From: Caryophanales bacterium UBA4682
GTDB lineage: Bacteria; Bacillota_I; Bacilli_A; RFN20; CAG-288
Direction of reading: 5' to 3'
Assembly: GCA_002404995.1 (NCBI GenBank)
Contig: DHKY01000005.1
Coordinates: 1-64,000, forward strand
Length of the DNA: 64,000 nucleotides
The position numbers were made by a program, and so were the translations under genes. Position 1 is the first letter of the stretch. Each line of letters starts with the position of its first letter. This document shows positions 35,320-44,647 of the stretch, in pieces. The notes below the pieces were generated by a model, which had not been told where the DNA came from, did no database searches, and worked only from the letters and a program-made list of their open reading frames with translations.

Positions 35320-37176
35320 TTAGTTCCTCTCTTTCTGAAGCTTCTGCCTCTCAACGATGTCATGGTAAAGGGAACACGTCTTAAGAAGCTCGTCGTGTTT
35401 TCCGATTCCGACGATTTTCCCCTCGTCCATGACAACAATCTTATCTGCATGTTCCAGTGTCGAAACACGATGGGCGATAACGAAAGTCGTCCTTTTTTTC
35501 TTCCTTGTGCGAAGATGATCCAAGATTTCTTTTTCGGTATCGGCATCTACCGCGGACAGAGAGTCATCCAGAACAAGCCTGGAAGGCTCCTTATAGAACG
35601 CTCTAGCCAGACAGGCACGCTGTCGTTGTCCTCCTGAGAGCGTAGACCCTCTTTCACCGACGATGGTGTTGTACCCTTCCGGGAAAGAGAGGATGTCCTT
35701 GTCGATACAGGCCAAAGACGCACATTTTCTGACTTTTTCGAAATCGATGTCCTCTTTCTTCCGCTCACTGAAAGCAATATTCTCAGTGATTGTTCCCGAA
35801 AACAGGTAACCAAGCTGTGGTACAAATCCAATCTTCTCCCGAAGATCTTCTTTTCTCCAGTCACAGATATCCACATCATCAATTAGCAATTGTCCCTTTT
35901 TTAACGGATAAAGCTTAGGAAGCAGAGATACCAGAGTCGACTTTCCTGAACCCGTTCGACCTAAGATTCCGATAATCTCCCCCGGATTGGCTTCAAAGGC
36001 AATATCCTTTAACGCTTTCCCTTTTCCGTCTGGATAAGAAAAGGAAAGATGATTGAAAATGACTTTTCCCTTTAATTCCGCACGGACAGGGTTCCTTTGG
36101 TCGTTGATATCCCCTTTTGCCGAGAGGATTTCACCGATACGCTTCTGTGCGCCTTTTCCTCGGGAAGCATAATCAATCAAAAGACCACCTGCCCTCCTTG
36201 GCCAGATTAGAGATTCGTAATATCCGGTGAATGTCCTCCTCTTTCCGACATCCGTAATCTTTCCGGCAAAACTGATATCGTTGTCAAGAATGGAATAGGC
36301 ACACCTGATATAAAGAATCCCGAAAGTGAACGCTAACAGGATATTGATAGATGCAGAAATCCTTGAGGAAAAACGAAGGTAGGAAACCGAGGTCGTTTCG
36401 GATTTCTTTGATAGCCTCTTGAATGATTTCTGGCGTTCCTTTTCCTTGCGGAAGGATTTGATTACATTAAAGCCTTGAAGATTCTCTTCCGTAAAATCGG
36501 AGAGGTCTTCGAAAGCATCGGAGGAAATCTTAAAACGCTTGGCTTCAGCTTTTCCGACAATTCCTCCGAAAACGATGAAGAGGACCAAGGGAAGAGCAGT
36601 ATAGAGAGCAATCTGGTAGCTCCTAGTCCTCCTGCCTACTAAAGAGACAGTGCCAAGGACAATTAAATCTACGGTGTCGAGAATTCCATCTGTGAAGCAA
36701 ACAACAATGGTCTGGACATCATTAGTGAAGAAAGAAAGCAGACCACCGACTTTTTTGTCCGAATAGTAAGACACCGGCCTGGTCTGGATATGGACAAACC
36801 TTTCCTTTCTGAGATCGCGTTCGATGTTGGCCCCGATTCTGCCTAGCAGAAACCGCCATCCCATTCGCCCTAAGAAAATCCTGATTCCTAAGGAAAACAG
36901 GATAATGATAAGAATGAATAAATCGGTCTGATAAAAGGAAACTTCTTTTGAGGAGGCAATGATAAACTGGCTCGTATATCCAGTGAGGAACCGATGCCAG
37001 GGTCTTTCACCGCTTACCGGAAGATTGCTTTTGTTGTTTAAGGCAGAAACCACATTTCCCCTAAGCAAGGGAAGCCTCAGCTGCATGATATCGACAAGAG
37101 AATCGACTAGAAGAACAAGAATGAAATAGTACCAGTATTTTTTATAGTATTTGTTTACGTATTTGCCGAAAATCAC
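35320..37176 (-). CDS. ABC exporter half-transporter, degenerate NBD
   Basis: A 618-residue partner subunit with six membrane segments and an NBD: Walker A GRTGSGKST, Q-loop VPQLGYLF, signature LSGGQRQR, Walker B LVLDDSLSAVD, where the catalytic Glu is replaced by Asp, and AHRVSTL. This DDSLSAVD form is typical of the degenerate-site subunit of heterodimeric exporters. Translation appears to start at GTG 37176, a few bases after the rimO stop. Part of the leftward operon rimO - two exporter genes - cysS - glf. Confidence 0.9.
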   Translation of the reverse strand: MIFGKYVNKYYKKYWYYFILVLLVDSLVDIMQLRLPLLRGNVVSALNNKSNLPVSGERPWHRFLTGYTSQFIIASSKEVSFYQTDLFILIIILFSLGIRIFLGRMGWRFLLGRIGANIERDLRKERFVHIQTRPVSYYSDKKVGGLLSFFTNDVQTIVVCFTDGILDTVDLIVLGTVSLVGRRTRSYQIALYTALPLVLFIVFGGIVGKAEAKRFKISSDAFEDLSDFTEENLQGFNVIKSFRKEKERQKSFKRLSKKSETTSVSYLRFSSRISASINILLAFTFGILYIRCAYSILDNDISFAGKITDVGKRRTFTGYYESLIWPRRAGGLLIDYASRGKGAQKRIGEILSAKGDINDQRNPVRAELKGKVIFNHLSFSYPDGKGKALKDIAFEANPGEIIGILGRTGSGKSTLVSLLPKLYPLKKGQLLIDDVDICDWRKEDLREKIGFVPQLGYLFSGTITENIAFSERKKEDIDFEKVRKCASLACIDKDILSFPEGYNTIVGERGSTLSGGQRQRACLARAFYKEPSRLVLDDSLSAVDADTEKEILDHLRTRKKKRTTFVIAHRVSTLEHADKIVVMDEGKIVGIGKHDELLKTCSLYHDIVERQKLQKERN

Positions 37177-37181
37177 TTCAT

Positions 37182-38483
37182 TTAGGCCTTTCTGATAATG
37201 TCGGTGACCTCTGCCTCCAAGTCATAGACGCCTGCGTTTACGACCTTAGCATTTACTAAATCGCCTTCATTTAATGGGTAGCGAGAGTAGAGCCGCCTTT
37301 CGCCATCGATGTCATCAGGGGCATAAACATTATTGATGCAGGAGTAGGATAAATTGTCCTTGCTCCTCTTTGTTACCAAACAGTGATAGGTCTGACCGAT
37401 TCTCTTCTTGTTCAGTGCATAAGAAATCCGCTTCTGGGTCTGCCTTACTCTCTTGTAGCGGGCGAGTTTGACATCCTCGGGGATTTGGTCCTTGAATCTT
37501 GCACCTGGTGTCCCTTCCTCTGGACAATAGGTAAAGCAGCCGAGATGATCGAATTTCAGCTCCTTCCTCTGCTTGATCAGTTCGTCCACATCTTCTTCCG
37601 TTTCACCAGGGAAACCGACCCTGACTGTGGTACGGATAATGCTATTCGGAACTTTTTCACGGAAACGATGAATCAAGTCGATGATATCCTGTTCCGTTCC
37701 ACGGCGTCCCATGTGCTTTAAGACATTGTTTGAGAAATGCTGGACCGGAAGATCAAAATAAGGTGTCAGACTATTGTCGGCAGCGTAGAGATCAATCAGC
37801 TCTTGAGGCACTTCATCTGGATATAGGTACCTGAGTTTGACAAAGTCAAAAGTCGGATGCTTGACGATTTCTTTGACTAAATCGGTTAAGGTGAGTCCAA
37901 TATCCTTTCCATACCTAGAGGTGTCCTGACTGATTACAGTCAGGGAGCGGATGCCGTCTTCTTCCCTTTCGTTGAGTTCTGTTTTCAAAGTCTCGAAAGG
38001 CACGGATTTGAAACGACCACGGATGTAAGGAATAGCACAGAAAGTGCAGAAGTTGTTGCATCCGTCCGATATTCGGAGATAGGCCTCCCGCTTTGGAGAA
38101 ATGAAAAGACGTCTTGTCGGGTTGATTTCGCCAGTCAGTTTACGGTCTTTCACAAGTTTCTGGAAATGCTCACCAAAGTTCTTGTATTCCTCGAGCGGAA
38201 TCCATTCAGCAACTTCCGGAATTTCTTCTTTCAGTTCTTTCAGATAGCGGGTAGCAAGGCAGCCAGTGACAACCACTGGCTTTCCGTATCGACACCTATC
38301 AAGAATCGCATCAATCGATTCTTTCTTGGCAGATTCGATGAATCCACAGGTGTTGACGATGATGATATCGCTAAGATCAGGATCAGAAACGGTTTCAAAG
38401 CCGTTCTTTTTCAAATAGGCTAGGATTTCTTCTAAGTCGACCTGATTCTTTGCACAACCAAGAGAGACAATTCCAATATTCAT
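37182..38483 (-). CDS. rimO: Ribosomal protein S12 methylthiotransferase RimO
   Basis: A 433-residue radical-SAM enzyme that methylthiolates an Asp of ribosomal protein S12. Order of motifs: VSLGCAKNQVD and VNTCGFIESAK (UPF0004 cluster), CNNFCTFC (radical SAM), YLYPDEVPQELIDL, PYFDLPVQHFSNNVLKHMGRRG and a C-terminal TRAM domain. AGG at 37620 gives RTTV-x-VGFPGE, where relatives have Ile, Phe or Met, while the conserved Arg in front is CGT. SD GAGGT before the ATG. First gene of the leftward operon and the paralogue of mtaB 8 kb away. Confidence 0.95.
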   Translation of the reverse strand: MNIGIVSLGCAKNQVDLEEILAYLKKNGFETVSDPDLSDIIIVNTCGFIESAKKESIDAILDRCRYGKPVVVTGCLATRYLKELKEEIPEVAEWIPLEEYKNFGEHFQKLVKDRKLTGEINPTRRLFISPKREAYLRISDGCNNFCTFCAIPYIRGRFKSVPFETLKTELNEREEDGIRSLTVISQDTSRYGKDIGLTLTDLVKEIVKHPTFDFVKLRYLYPDEVPQELIDLYAADNSLTPYFDLPVQHFSNNVLKHMGRRGTEQDIIDLIHRFREKVPNSIIRTTVRVGFPGETEEDVDELIKQRKELKFDHLGCFTYCPEEGTPGARFKDQIPEDVKLARYKRVRQTQKRISYALNKKRIGQTYHCLVTKRSKDNLSYSCINNVYAPDDIDGERRLYSRYPLNEGDLVNAKVVNAGVYDLEAEVTDIIRKA

Positions 38484-39615
38484 AATATACCTCTTATAAA
38501 TTAACTAAATAAACTAACCTAAATATAATACCAAAATAAGGAATTTAAAGAAACCATAAGAGAAATGAAACATGCTTTAAGACGTCTCTTGGATAAGGTG
38601 ATTTTTATGTTTTGTCAAACTAGAAGAGAAAGGAATAGAGAACTTAAGATAAATTCTCTGCAAAGATTGAACTGAAAAAAGTGCTTTGTTAAGAAGATTT
38701 TCCCATCTTGAATGATTCTGGAATTGAAGAGCATGTCAGCCCTTAAGTGGATGAATGGGAGAGCTTTATCTTTTGGATGAACTTACCTTAGGACCAGTTG
38801 TGGATTCTAGATACAAACTATGATCTTTTATCCAAGGAATCAAAAAGAAACTATGACTAGACAGATAGAAAGAACATCATCCAAAATAGTAAAAAACATA
38901 AACATTTATTATTAATTAAATAGTTCTTTAATTTAAAAATAATAAAAAAGAAATCTACTAAACACACATAAAGACAGAATAAAAGATGTTTTAAAAAATA
39001 ATATTCAAAAGTGATGGAATGAAAATAATTTTCTAGGAAAGAAATAGTCTGATTTTTTCTAATACTTGTTTTCTTTTTTTGCTTCCGATACAGAGGTGGC
39101 TGCTTTTCCTATGAACGTCCCGTGAATGGGCTGAACAATTCGAAAAAGCTTTCTAAACAATACAAAACAGAGTCTAGGAAATTAGTGAAATTTATCTTTC
39201 GGTTTGTTCTTCTTTTTAACACTTAGAAAAGAGCAAACAGTTCTGGCTTTACTTTTGGTGGATTCTTTAATTAAAAGTCCTTCTTTTGGAATTCCTTTAT
39301 ATTGCCGCTGTTGTTCTGTTTTGTTCATCGTTTCCTGAAGAACAATAGAAATATTCTGCACTATAGCAATGACTGACTAAGGGATTCTTTTTGAAGAGGG
39401 CTTCAATAAGGGATTCATATCCAAAGGGTTTGCCGTCTGGGCAAATAAATCGTCTGTTGGAAACACATCGGATAGGAAATGGAATATTCAGGCAGGAACT
39501 CAAGAAGTGGTGGACAGGGTATATTACTGTCACTGCTCGTTCTTCTGAGACATCTAGTTTTGACTTTTTTCGCTTGTGCTTTCGTTTTAAATAGAAAACA
39601 AAAAGTAAAAAACAA
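38484..39615. other. Long spacer without a recognisable gene
   Basis: About 1.1 kb between rimO and the tRNA array. It is AT-rich, especially 38880-39010, and holds no open frame with a start signal or family resemblance; open stretches near 39300-39690 run into tRNA-Pro and are rejected. No tRNA, rRNA or recognised riboswitch is visible. It could be a decayed gene or hold an untranslated RNA. Confidence 0.5.
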
Positions 39616-39645
39616 AGAAAAAGCCCTGAATTCAGGGCTTTTTTA
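39616..39645 (-). terminator. Terminator of the tRNA Cys-Arg-Pro array
   Basis: Perfect 20-bp palindrome at 39621-39640 (AAGCCCTGAA/TTCAGGGCTT) with T-tract on the minus strand. Confidence 0.85.
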
Positions 39646-39648
39646 AGG

Positions 39649-39725
39649 TGGTCGAGAGTATGAGATTCGGACTCATGACCCCCTGCTCCCAAAGCAGGTG
39701 CGCTACCAAACTGCGCTAACTCTCG
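39649..39725 (-). tRNA. tRNA-Pro (TGG)
   Basis: 77-base cloverleaf with CCA: CGAGAGT acceptor arm and anticodon loop CTTTGGGAG. Confidence 0.95.
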
Positions 39726-39763
39726 AATAAAAGAAAAGAGCCATTAGGGCTCTCTCTTTTAAA

Positions 39764-39841
39764 TGGTGCCCTCGAAGAGACTCGAACTCTTGACCCTTTG
39801 ATTCGTAGTCAAATACTCTAATCCAACTGAGCTACGAGGGC
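39764..39841 (-). tRNA. tRNA-Arg (ACG)
   Basis: 78-base cloverleaf with CCA: GCCCTCG acceptor arm and anticodon loop CTACGAA, anticodon ACG (inosine-modified in bacteria, reading CGT/CGC/CGA). It is the only arginine tRNA in the window and serves the CGN box that carries the conserved arginines. A hairpin (AGAGCC/GGCTCT, 39740-39757) with T-run separates it from tRNA-Pro. Confidence 0.95.
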
Positions 39842-39847
39842 ATGTTT

Positions 39848-39922
39848 TGGAGGATCCAGCCGGATTTGAACCGACGGTTAGGGATTTGCAATCCCGTGCG
39901 TTACCAACTTCGCTATGGATCC
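39848..39922 (-). tRNA. tRNA-Cys (GCA)
   Basis: 75-base cloverleaf with CCA: GGATCCA acceptor arm and anticodon loop TTGCAAA. Confidence 0.94.
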
Positions 39923-39969
39923 AGCGAAAGATAGTTTATCACACAGAATTGGCTTTCACAACAGAAATT

Positions 39970-40311
39970 TTAAAAATCAGATCCGTTGTATCCCCAGTAA
40001 GGTGTTTCAAAGTAACTCACATAGATACGATCCTTTCTCCTAGGGAGATAGGATGAAACTAAATCAGTTAGCTTTCCGGTAAAGCAATCATAGTCCTTTG
40101 CCGATGCTTTTCCATAGACGGAAACTTTAATCCTCCTGAGAGGTTCATCGCTTCCCGAAAAAGCCCTACGGCAATTATCCTCAATTCGGGTCATCAACCA
40201 GTCTTGACTTTTTCCAGGAAGGAATGAAATCGCTTTCCCGAAATCGCGCTCCATTTTTGTTTTAATGGAATCCTCGACTGAGAGATTGGTCCTGACGTGG
40301 ATAAAAGGCAT
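39970..40311 (-). CDS. MIF-like tautomerase family protein
   Basis: A 113-residue protein of the macrophage-migration-inhibitory-factor/phenylpyruvate tautomerase superfamily. The catalytic N-terminal Pro follows the initiator Met (MPFIHV). Also visible: GKAISFLPGKSQDWLMT and the C-terminal DRIYVSYFETPYWGYNGSDF, very like bacterial and nematode MIF proteins. In EDNCR-x-AFSGS the conserved basic residue is CGT and x is AGG (40165), where relatives have Met (CKMYF). GGAGGTATAGCAA precedes the ATG. Physiological substrate is unknown. Confidence 0.9.
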   Translation of the reverse strand: MPFIHVRTNLSVEDSIKTKMERDFGKAISFLPGKSQDWLMTRIEDNCRRAFSGSDEPLRRIKVSVYGKASAKDYDCFTGKLTDLVSSYLPRRKDRIYVSYFETPYWGYNGSDF

Positions 40312-40418
40312 TTGCTATACCTCCGAAATGTATTTTATCACACAAATCCATTGTTTTCATTTATTTTTCTTAAAAGTTCAAAAACACCATCTTCCTTAAC
40401 ATATACCTTCTTTATTCT

Positions 40419-40427
40419 TGCTATGAT
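40419..40427 (+). promoter_or_regulatory. Extended -10 promoter giving a nearly leaderless YfhO mRNA
   Basis: TGCTATGAT, an extended -10 element, ends 11 bp before the ATG at 40439, and no ribosome binding site lies between. Confidence 0.45.
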
Positions 40428-40438
40428 AAAATTTAAGC

Positions 40439-43276
40439 ATGCAAAATAATTGTCTTATTTCCTCTTATAGGGAAGAAAAAAAGTGGGTGAAGTGGACAAA
40501 GTTCACTTTGTTCCTTTTGTTATCTTTCTCCCTTCCCATCCTTCTAGGGACTCTAATTCTGAAACAAAATGGGTTCTATCCTTTTGACCCGGACGGGATT
40601 ACGATCATTTCCTTAGATTTTCAGAGCCAGTATATTTCCTATCTTCGTTACTATCGGGAACTGCTTATCGAAAACGGTTCTTTTATATATACGACATCCA
40701 AGACTTTCGGTGGTGATTTTCTATCGATATTTACCTACTATCTTGCTTCCCCTTTTAATCTTTTGCTTCCGTTAATTGCTGAAAAGGATATTCCCTTCTT
40801 TAGGCTTAGGACGGATTGCTTCAAAATGGGATTTGCCTCTGCTTTCTTTTATCTTCTTTGTCATTTCAAGTTCAAGAAAAACCATTTGGCCTATATCGGA
40901 TTATCTATTGGATATGGTAGGAGGAGCTATTTCTTTGTTTATTCTTCGAATTTCAGGTGGCTTGACTCCTTAAGGTGGCTTCCCCTTGTTATTCTTGGAT
41001 ACGAATTCGTAAAAGAGGGAAAACATCTTTATGTTTATCCATTGGCGGTCTTCAGGACAAGGATGGTTGGATGGTATCTCGGCGCCAGGATCTGCCTTTT
41101 CCTTCTTCTGCTTTTCCTTGCTGATTTCTGCTCTTTCCCTGCTGAGGAAAAAGGAGAAAAGATTCCTTTTCTCTTTCGTTTCGGAATTCTTTCCTTAATC
41201 GGAGGACTGTTAGCTGGAATATTGTGGATTCCGGCCTTTCTTCACTTTTCGGGGACGAAAGCAAGCAGGAACAGGCCAAATAATTCTTTGCTGAATCCAT
41301 TTGCCTTCCTTGAAGGATTCAGGGAAAACGGATTTTCCAATCACAACAGCATCAAGACCAACTATGGTTATAGGACCAGGTTTGTCGGAAGGGTTCCTCT
41401 TGTCTTAGCTCAGCTCTACTTTTTCAATAGAGGTTATTCTTTGAAAAAGCGTCTTGCTTATTTGATTCTTTTTCTTGTCTATGCTTTAGGGTCGAGGACG
41501 CGGATAACAAACGCACTTCTTCATGGCGGACGGGAACCTACTTGGTTCCCTTGCCGCTATTCTTTCCTCTTTGGGTTCTTGGTTTGTTATTTTGCGGCTT
41601 ATCAGTTCTCTTCCGAGAAAGCAACTCACCTCTATGGTTTTATTGAACCCCTGATTCCTCTTTCCTTAGTCGTCTCTGTTTTGGCATTTGGTCAGGATCC
41701 AAGGAAAAACGGCACTACTTTATCGATTCCAAGTCTGATTATTTATTGTGTTACCCTTGCTCTTTGCTTTGGCGTAGAACTCGTGCGTAGATATCAATCT
41801 CAGAGGATGAAAATCGCAATTCCTGCCTTGTCCGTTTCTTTAGCCCCGTTAGCCTGTTTGTCCTCTTATCGTGGCGCCGACAATATTGTGAAAACCAATG
41901 TGAATAGCAATGAGTATCAATCACAGGAAACCTATGAGAACGATATTGCTTATCAGTCCGATGTCGACGCTATTAAAAATTATGCCAAAAATGATGACCC
42001 TTACCGAAGGGAGAGGACATTCAATCGCCCTGGAAACTACAATGAAATCGACAATAATCCTAGGTTCTATTCTTACTCTGGTCTTTCCCATTATTCATCA
42101 AGTGAGAAAAAGTCAGTGGAAGACTACAGGATTAAACTCGGATTCCAGTATAACTATTACTCCGAGAGGCTGGATGGTGGTTCCACATTGGGAAGGACTT
42201 CCCTTCTGGGACTGAAGTATTTTATTGATGAACCGGATAGGAGCAATACGAATCTTCCCCTTTATCCTTCAAATACGAATAATGAAATAAGGGAAAAACT
42301 TTCTCTTAAAGGAAGCAATAAGAATATTTCGTTTTACCAGAATACCAAAGCTCTGCCCTTAGGGTATACAATCGGACATCAGTCTTCTTACTACATCGGT
42401 GAAGGCTCCTATAACGATGATTCCAGCATTTACTGGTTTGACCAATTTGAATACCAAAACGAAATTTTCAAGGAATTCGTTCCATCCATTGCAGAAAAAG
42501 AAAATTCCGACATCTACAAGAAAATCCCGTTTAAGAAAGAATACGGAAAAGCCACATTGTCTGAACTAGGAACAGATGGGTACTATTATCTAAACGGCAA
42601 AAAAGGAGATAGCATTGTTTTCTCGTTCCTTGTGCCTGAAAAGGCGTATGGAAAGAATCTTTATAGGGGTGAAAAGCAGGAAAACGGAAGCCTTAAATGG
42701 TATCTGGATGGCAAATACAGGGAAATCAACACCTATTGGCATAAAGGAATTCGAGGCTTCAAGGATAATCTGACTCATAAACATACTCTTACTGTTTATC
42801 TGAAAGAGGATAGGGACAATGTGAAGATCCGTCCAGAAATCTATTATGAAGATGACACACTTCTCTCTGAGTATCTTGATGAACTTCGTTCTTCTAAAAC
42901 AGAACTTCAGGAAATCAAAGGGATAAATTTCTATGGGTACAAAGGAAGCTTTTACAAATACGGGGAAAAAGATTTTCTTTTCACTCTTCCCTACGAGAAA
43001 GAAATTTCAATCTTGGTCGATGGCAAAAAGAGGGAGCTATTGAAGATATGGAATATCTTTTCCGGAGTTGACTTGAGTGGCATATCTGATGGCAAACACA
43101 CCATTGAAATACGTTATACGGATAAAGGCTTTATTGCCGGAAAGATTACCTCTGCCTTTGCCTTGGTCTCACTTGGTGCTATTCTTTTCTTCAATCCAAA
43201 ATTCAGGTATGCAAGGGGAGAAAACCCAGAAAGCACTTTTGAACGGAGGAAGAAAAAGTATGGACAAAGAAAATAG
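40439..43276 (+). CDS. YfhO-family integral membrane protein (GT-C fold, glycan modification)
   Basis: A 945-residue multi-pass membrane protein of the YfhO family (PF09586), linked in Gram-positive bacteria to glycosylation of lipoteichoic acid or other surface polymers. N-terminal membrane region with DPDGITIISLDFQSQYISYLRYYR, then FGGDFLSIFTYYLASPFNLLLPL and NF-x-WLDSL-x-WLPLVILG near residues 171-184. Both x are AGG (40955, 40973), where relatives have NIMWLDALILLPL. About twelve membrane segments are followed by a long external domain and a final membrane segment. Possibly translated from a leaderless transcript. It overlaps the next GT-C gene by 17 bp. Confidence 0.85.
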   Translation: MQNNCLISSYREEKKWVKWTKFTLFLLLSFSLPILLGTLILKQNGFYPFDPDGITIISLDFQSQYISYLRYYRELLIENGSFIYTTSKTFGGDFLSIFTYYLASPFNLLLPLIAEKDIPFFRLRTDCFKMGFASAFFYLLCHFKFKKNHLAYIGLSIGYGRRSYFFVYSSNFRWLDSLRWLPLVILGYEFVKEGKHLYVYPLAVFRTRMVGWYLGARICLFLLLLFLADFCSFPAEEKGEKIPFLFRFGILSLIGGLLAGILWIPAFLHFSGTKASRNRPNNSLLNPFAFLEGFRENGFSNHNSIKTNYGYRTRFVGRVPLVLAQLYFFNRGYSLKKRLAYLILFLVYALGSRTRITNALLHGGREPTWFPCRYSFLFGFLVCYFAAYQFSSEKATHLYGFIEPLIPLSLVVSVLAFGQDPRKNGTTLSIPSLIIYCVTLALCFGVELVRRYQSQRMKIAIPALSVSLAPLACLSSYRGADNIVKTNVNSNEYQSQETYENDIAYQSDVDAIKNYAKNDDPYRRERTFNRPGNYNEIDNNPRFYSYSGLSHYSSSEKKSVEDYRIKLGFQYNYYSERLDGGSTLGRTSLLGLKYFIDEPDRSNTNLPLYPSNTNNEIREKLSLKGSNKNISFYQNTKALPLGYTIGHQSSYYIGEGSYNDDSSIYWFDQFEYQNEIFKEFVPSIAEKENSDIYKKIPFKKEYGKATLSELGTDGYYYLNGKKGDSIVFSFLVPEKAYGKNLYRGEKQENGSLKWYLDGKYREINTYWHKGIRGFKDNLTHKHTLTVYLKEDRDNVKIRPEIYYEDDTLLSEYLDELRSSKTELQEIKGINFYGYKGSFYKYGEKDFLFTLPYEKEISILVDGKKRELLKIWNIFSGVDLSGISDGKHTIEIRYTDKGFIAGKITSAFALVSLGAILFFNPKFRYARGENPESTFERRKKKYGQRK

Positions 43277-44612
43277 GAAGAAGAAACTTACTGTTGACGT
43301 AAATAAGATCTCCGACTTCTGGAAAAAAAGGGGGATAAAGGTCCACGTCTTTCTTTTCCGGTATTGGGAATGGATTGTATCCGGAATTATCTTGGCACTT
43401 GGGCTGTTTATCCGGTACCGGGTTGTCTTGATGCCTTATGGAGATGTCAGGAACTTTCTTTTCCCATGGGCAAGAGAAATCAAGGACTTGGGATTCGGGA
43501 ATTTCTATAAAGTCAGCAGGGCAAATTATTCGACTTTTTATCTCTTCTTCCTAGGACTGATTTCCTTGTTGCCGTCATCCCCGACAGTTACTGTTTCAGG
43601 ATATACTTTTGAAAAGTACTGGAGGATTGGCCTAAAGAGTGCGAACTACTTCTTTGATATTCTCCTCAGTGTTGGTGTCTTCTTCCTTTTAAAAGAATTG
43701 ACAGACGAGAAGCACCTTCCCTTCTTAGGAGCATGGATTACCTTCCTTCTTCCAGTCCAGATCAGGAATTCGGCTCTTTGGGGGCAATGTGATAACTTTT
43801 GGACAACTGCGATTATCTGGGCCTTGTATTTCCTCAGAAAACAGAAAGACGGTTGGAGTTGGTTTTTGATCGGCTTTGGAATCTCCGTGAAGATCCACAG
43901 GATTTTCATTCTTCCTCTTTTTGTCTATTTCTGGCTCAAACGTAAGACCTCGCTATGGAAAGTCCTGTTTGCCCTTCTTGGATTCTTTATTACTTGTCTG
44001 CCAGCTTTGTTCTGTGGAGCTTCTCTTAAGGATGTCTTTGGCTTCAGGGGTGCACAGGTTGGAACCTATCCGCAACTTAACCTTGGTTGCGCCAATAGGT
44101 GGCAGTTCTTCTATTCTTTCTCCGGAGAAGATCTGACCATAATTAACAAGGCTTCCACCTTCATCGGACTCGGCTTGATTGCTGTCTGTGCCTTGATTGT
44201 TTTGTATCATAATCCTGATATTGGTGACAAAAAGAATTTTATTCTTGTGTCAGCATTTTTGGTGAATGTCGTTCCTTTCTTCCTGCCTCATAGGCATGAA
44301 CGTTATTTCTATTCTTTCGATATTCTTGTTCTTGCCTATGTCCTTGCCAATAAGAAAGACTATTTTCTTTTGCTTCTTACCCAAATCAGTGGCAATATTG
44401 CCTATTATCACTATAGGTCCCGATTCAATGAATTCTTTATTCCTTCCATGACTGATAGCTCGGTCCATATTGCCGCTTTCCTCAATCTCTTTGTCTTAGG
44501 ATTCCTCTTCAGGCGAATCAGGAAACTTCCGAAAGGAAAGACTTTGCGCCAAGAGGCAGAGGAAATGACTCTTACCCCGGTCGAAGAAAAGAAATCAGAG
44601 CAGGCAAAGTAG
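43260..44612 (+). CDS. GT-C family membrane glycosyltransferase
   Basis: A 450-residue membrane protein with about ten hydrophobic segments, starting at ATG 43260 behind CGGAGGAAG. The motif LPH-x-HERYFYSFDILVL near residues 343-358 matches the MHERY motif of GT-C mannosyl/glucosyl-transferases; x is AGG at 44292. The early acidic PYGDVRNF loop and the WGQCDNFW segment are typical of polyprenyl-phosphate-sugar-dependent enzymes (ALG6/PIG-M-like). It probably adds sugar outside the membrane from a lipid-linked donor made by the adjacent GT2 protein. Confidence 0.85.
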   Translation: MDKENRKKKLTVDVNKISDFWKKRGIKVHVFLFRYWEWIVSGIILALGLFIRYRVVLMPYGDVRNFLFPWAREIKDLGFGNFYKVSRANYSTFYLFFLGLISLLPSSPTVTVSGYTFEKYWRIGLKSANYFFDILLSVGVFFLLKELTDEKHLPFLGAWITFLLPVQIRNSALWGQCDNFWTTAIIWALYFLRKQKDGWSWFLIGFGISVKIHRIFILPLFVYFWLKRKTSLWKVLFALLGFFITCLPALFCGASLKDVFGFRGAQVGTYPQLNLGCANRWQFFYSFSGEDLTIINKASTFIGLGLIAVCALIVLYHNPDIGDKKNFILVSAFLVNVVPFFLPHRHERYFYSFDILVLAYVLANKKDYFLLLLTQISGNIAYYHYRSRFNEFFIPSMTDSSVHIAAFLNLFVLGFLFRRIRKLPKGKTLRQEAEEMTLTPVEEKKSEQAK

Positions 44613-44647
44613 AATCTGTTAAAATGAATGCATTCTAGAAAGGAAAA

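Noticed and set aside
39297..39692. Open frame on the minus strand, 131 codons
   Set aside because: It begins within tRNA-Pro and runs through that gene's terminator; no ribosome site or family resemblance.
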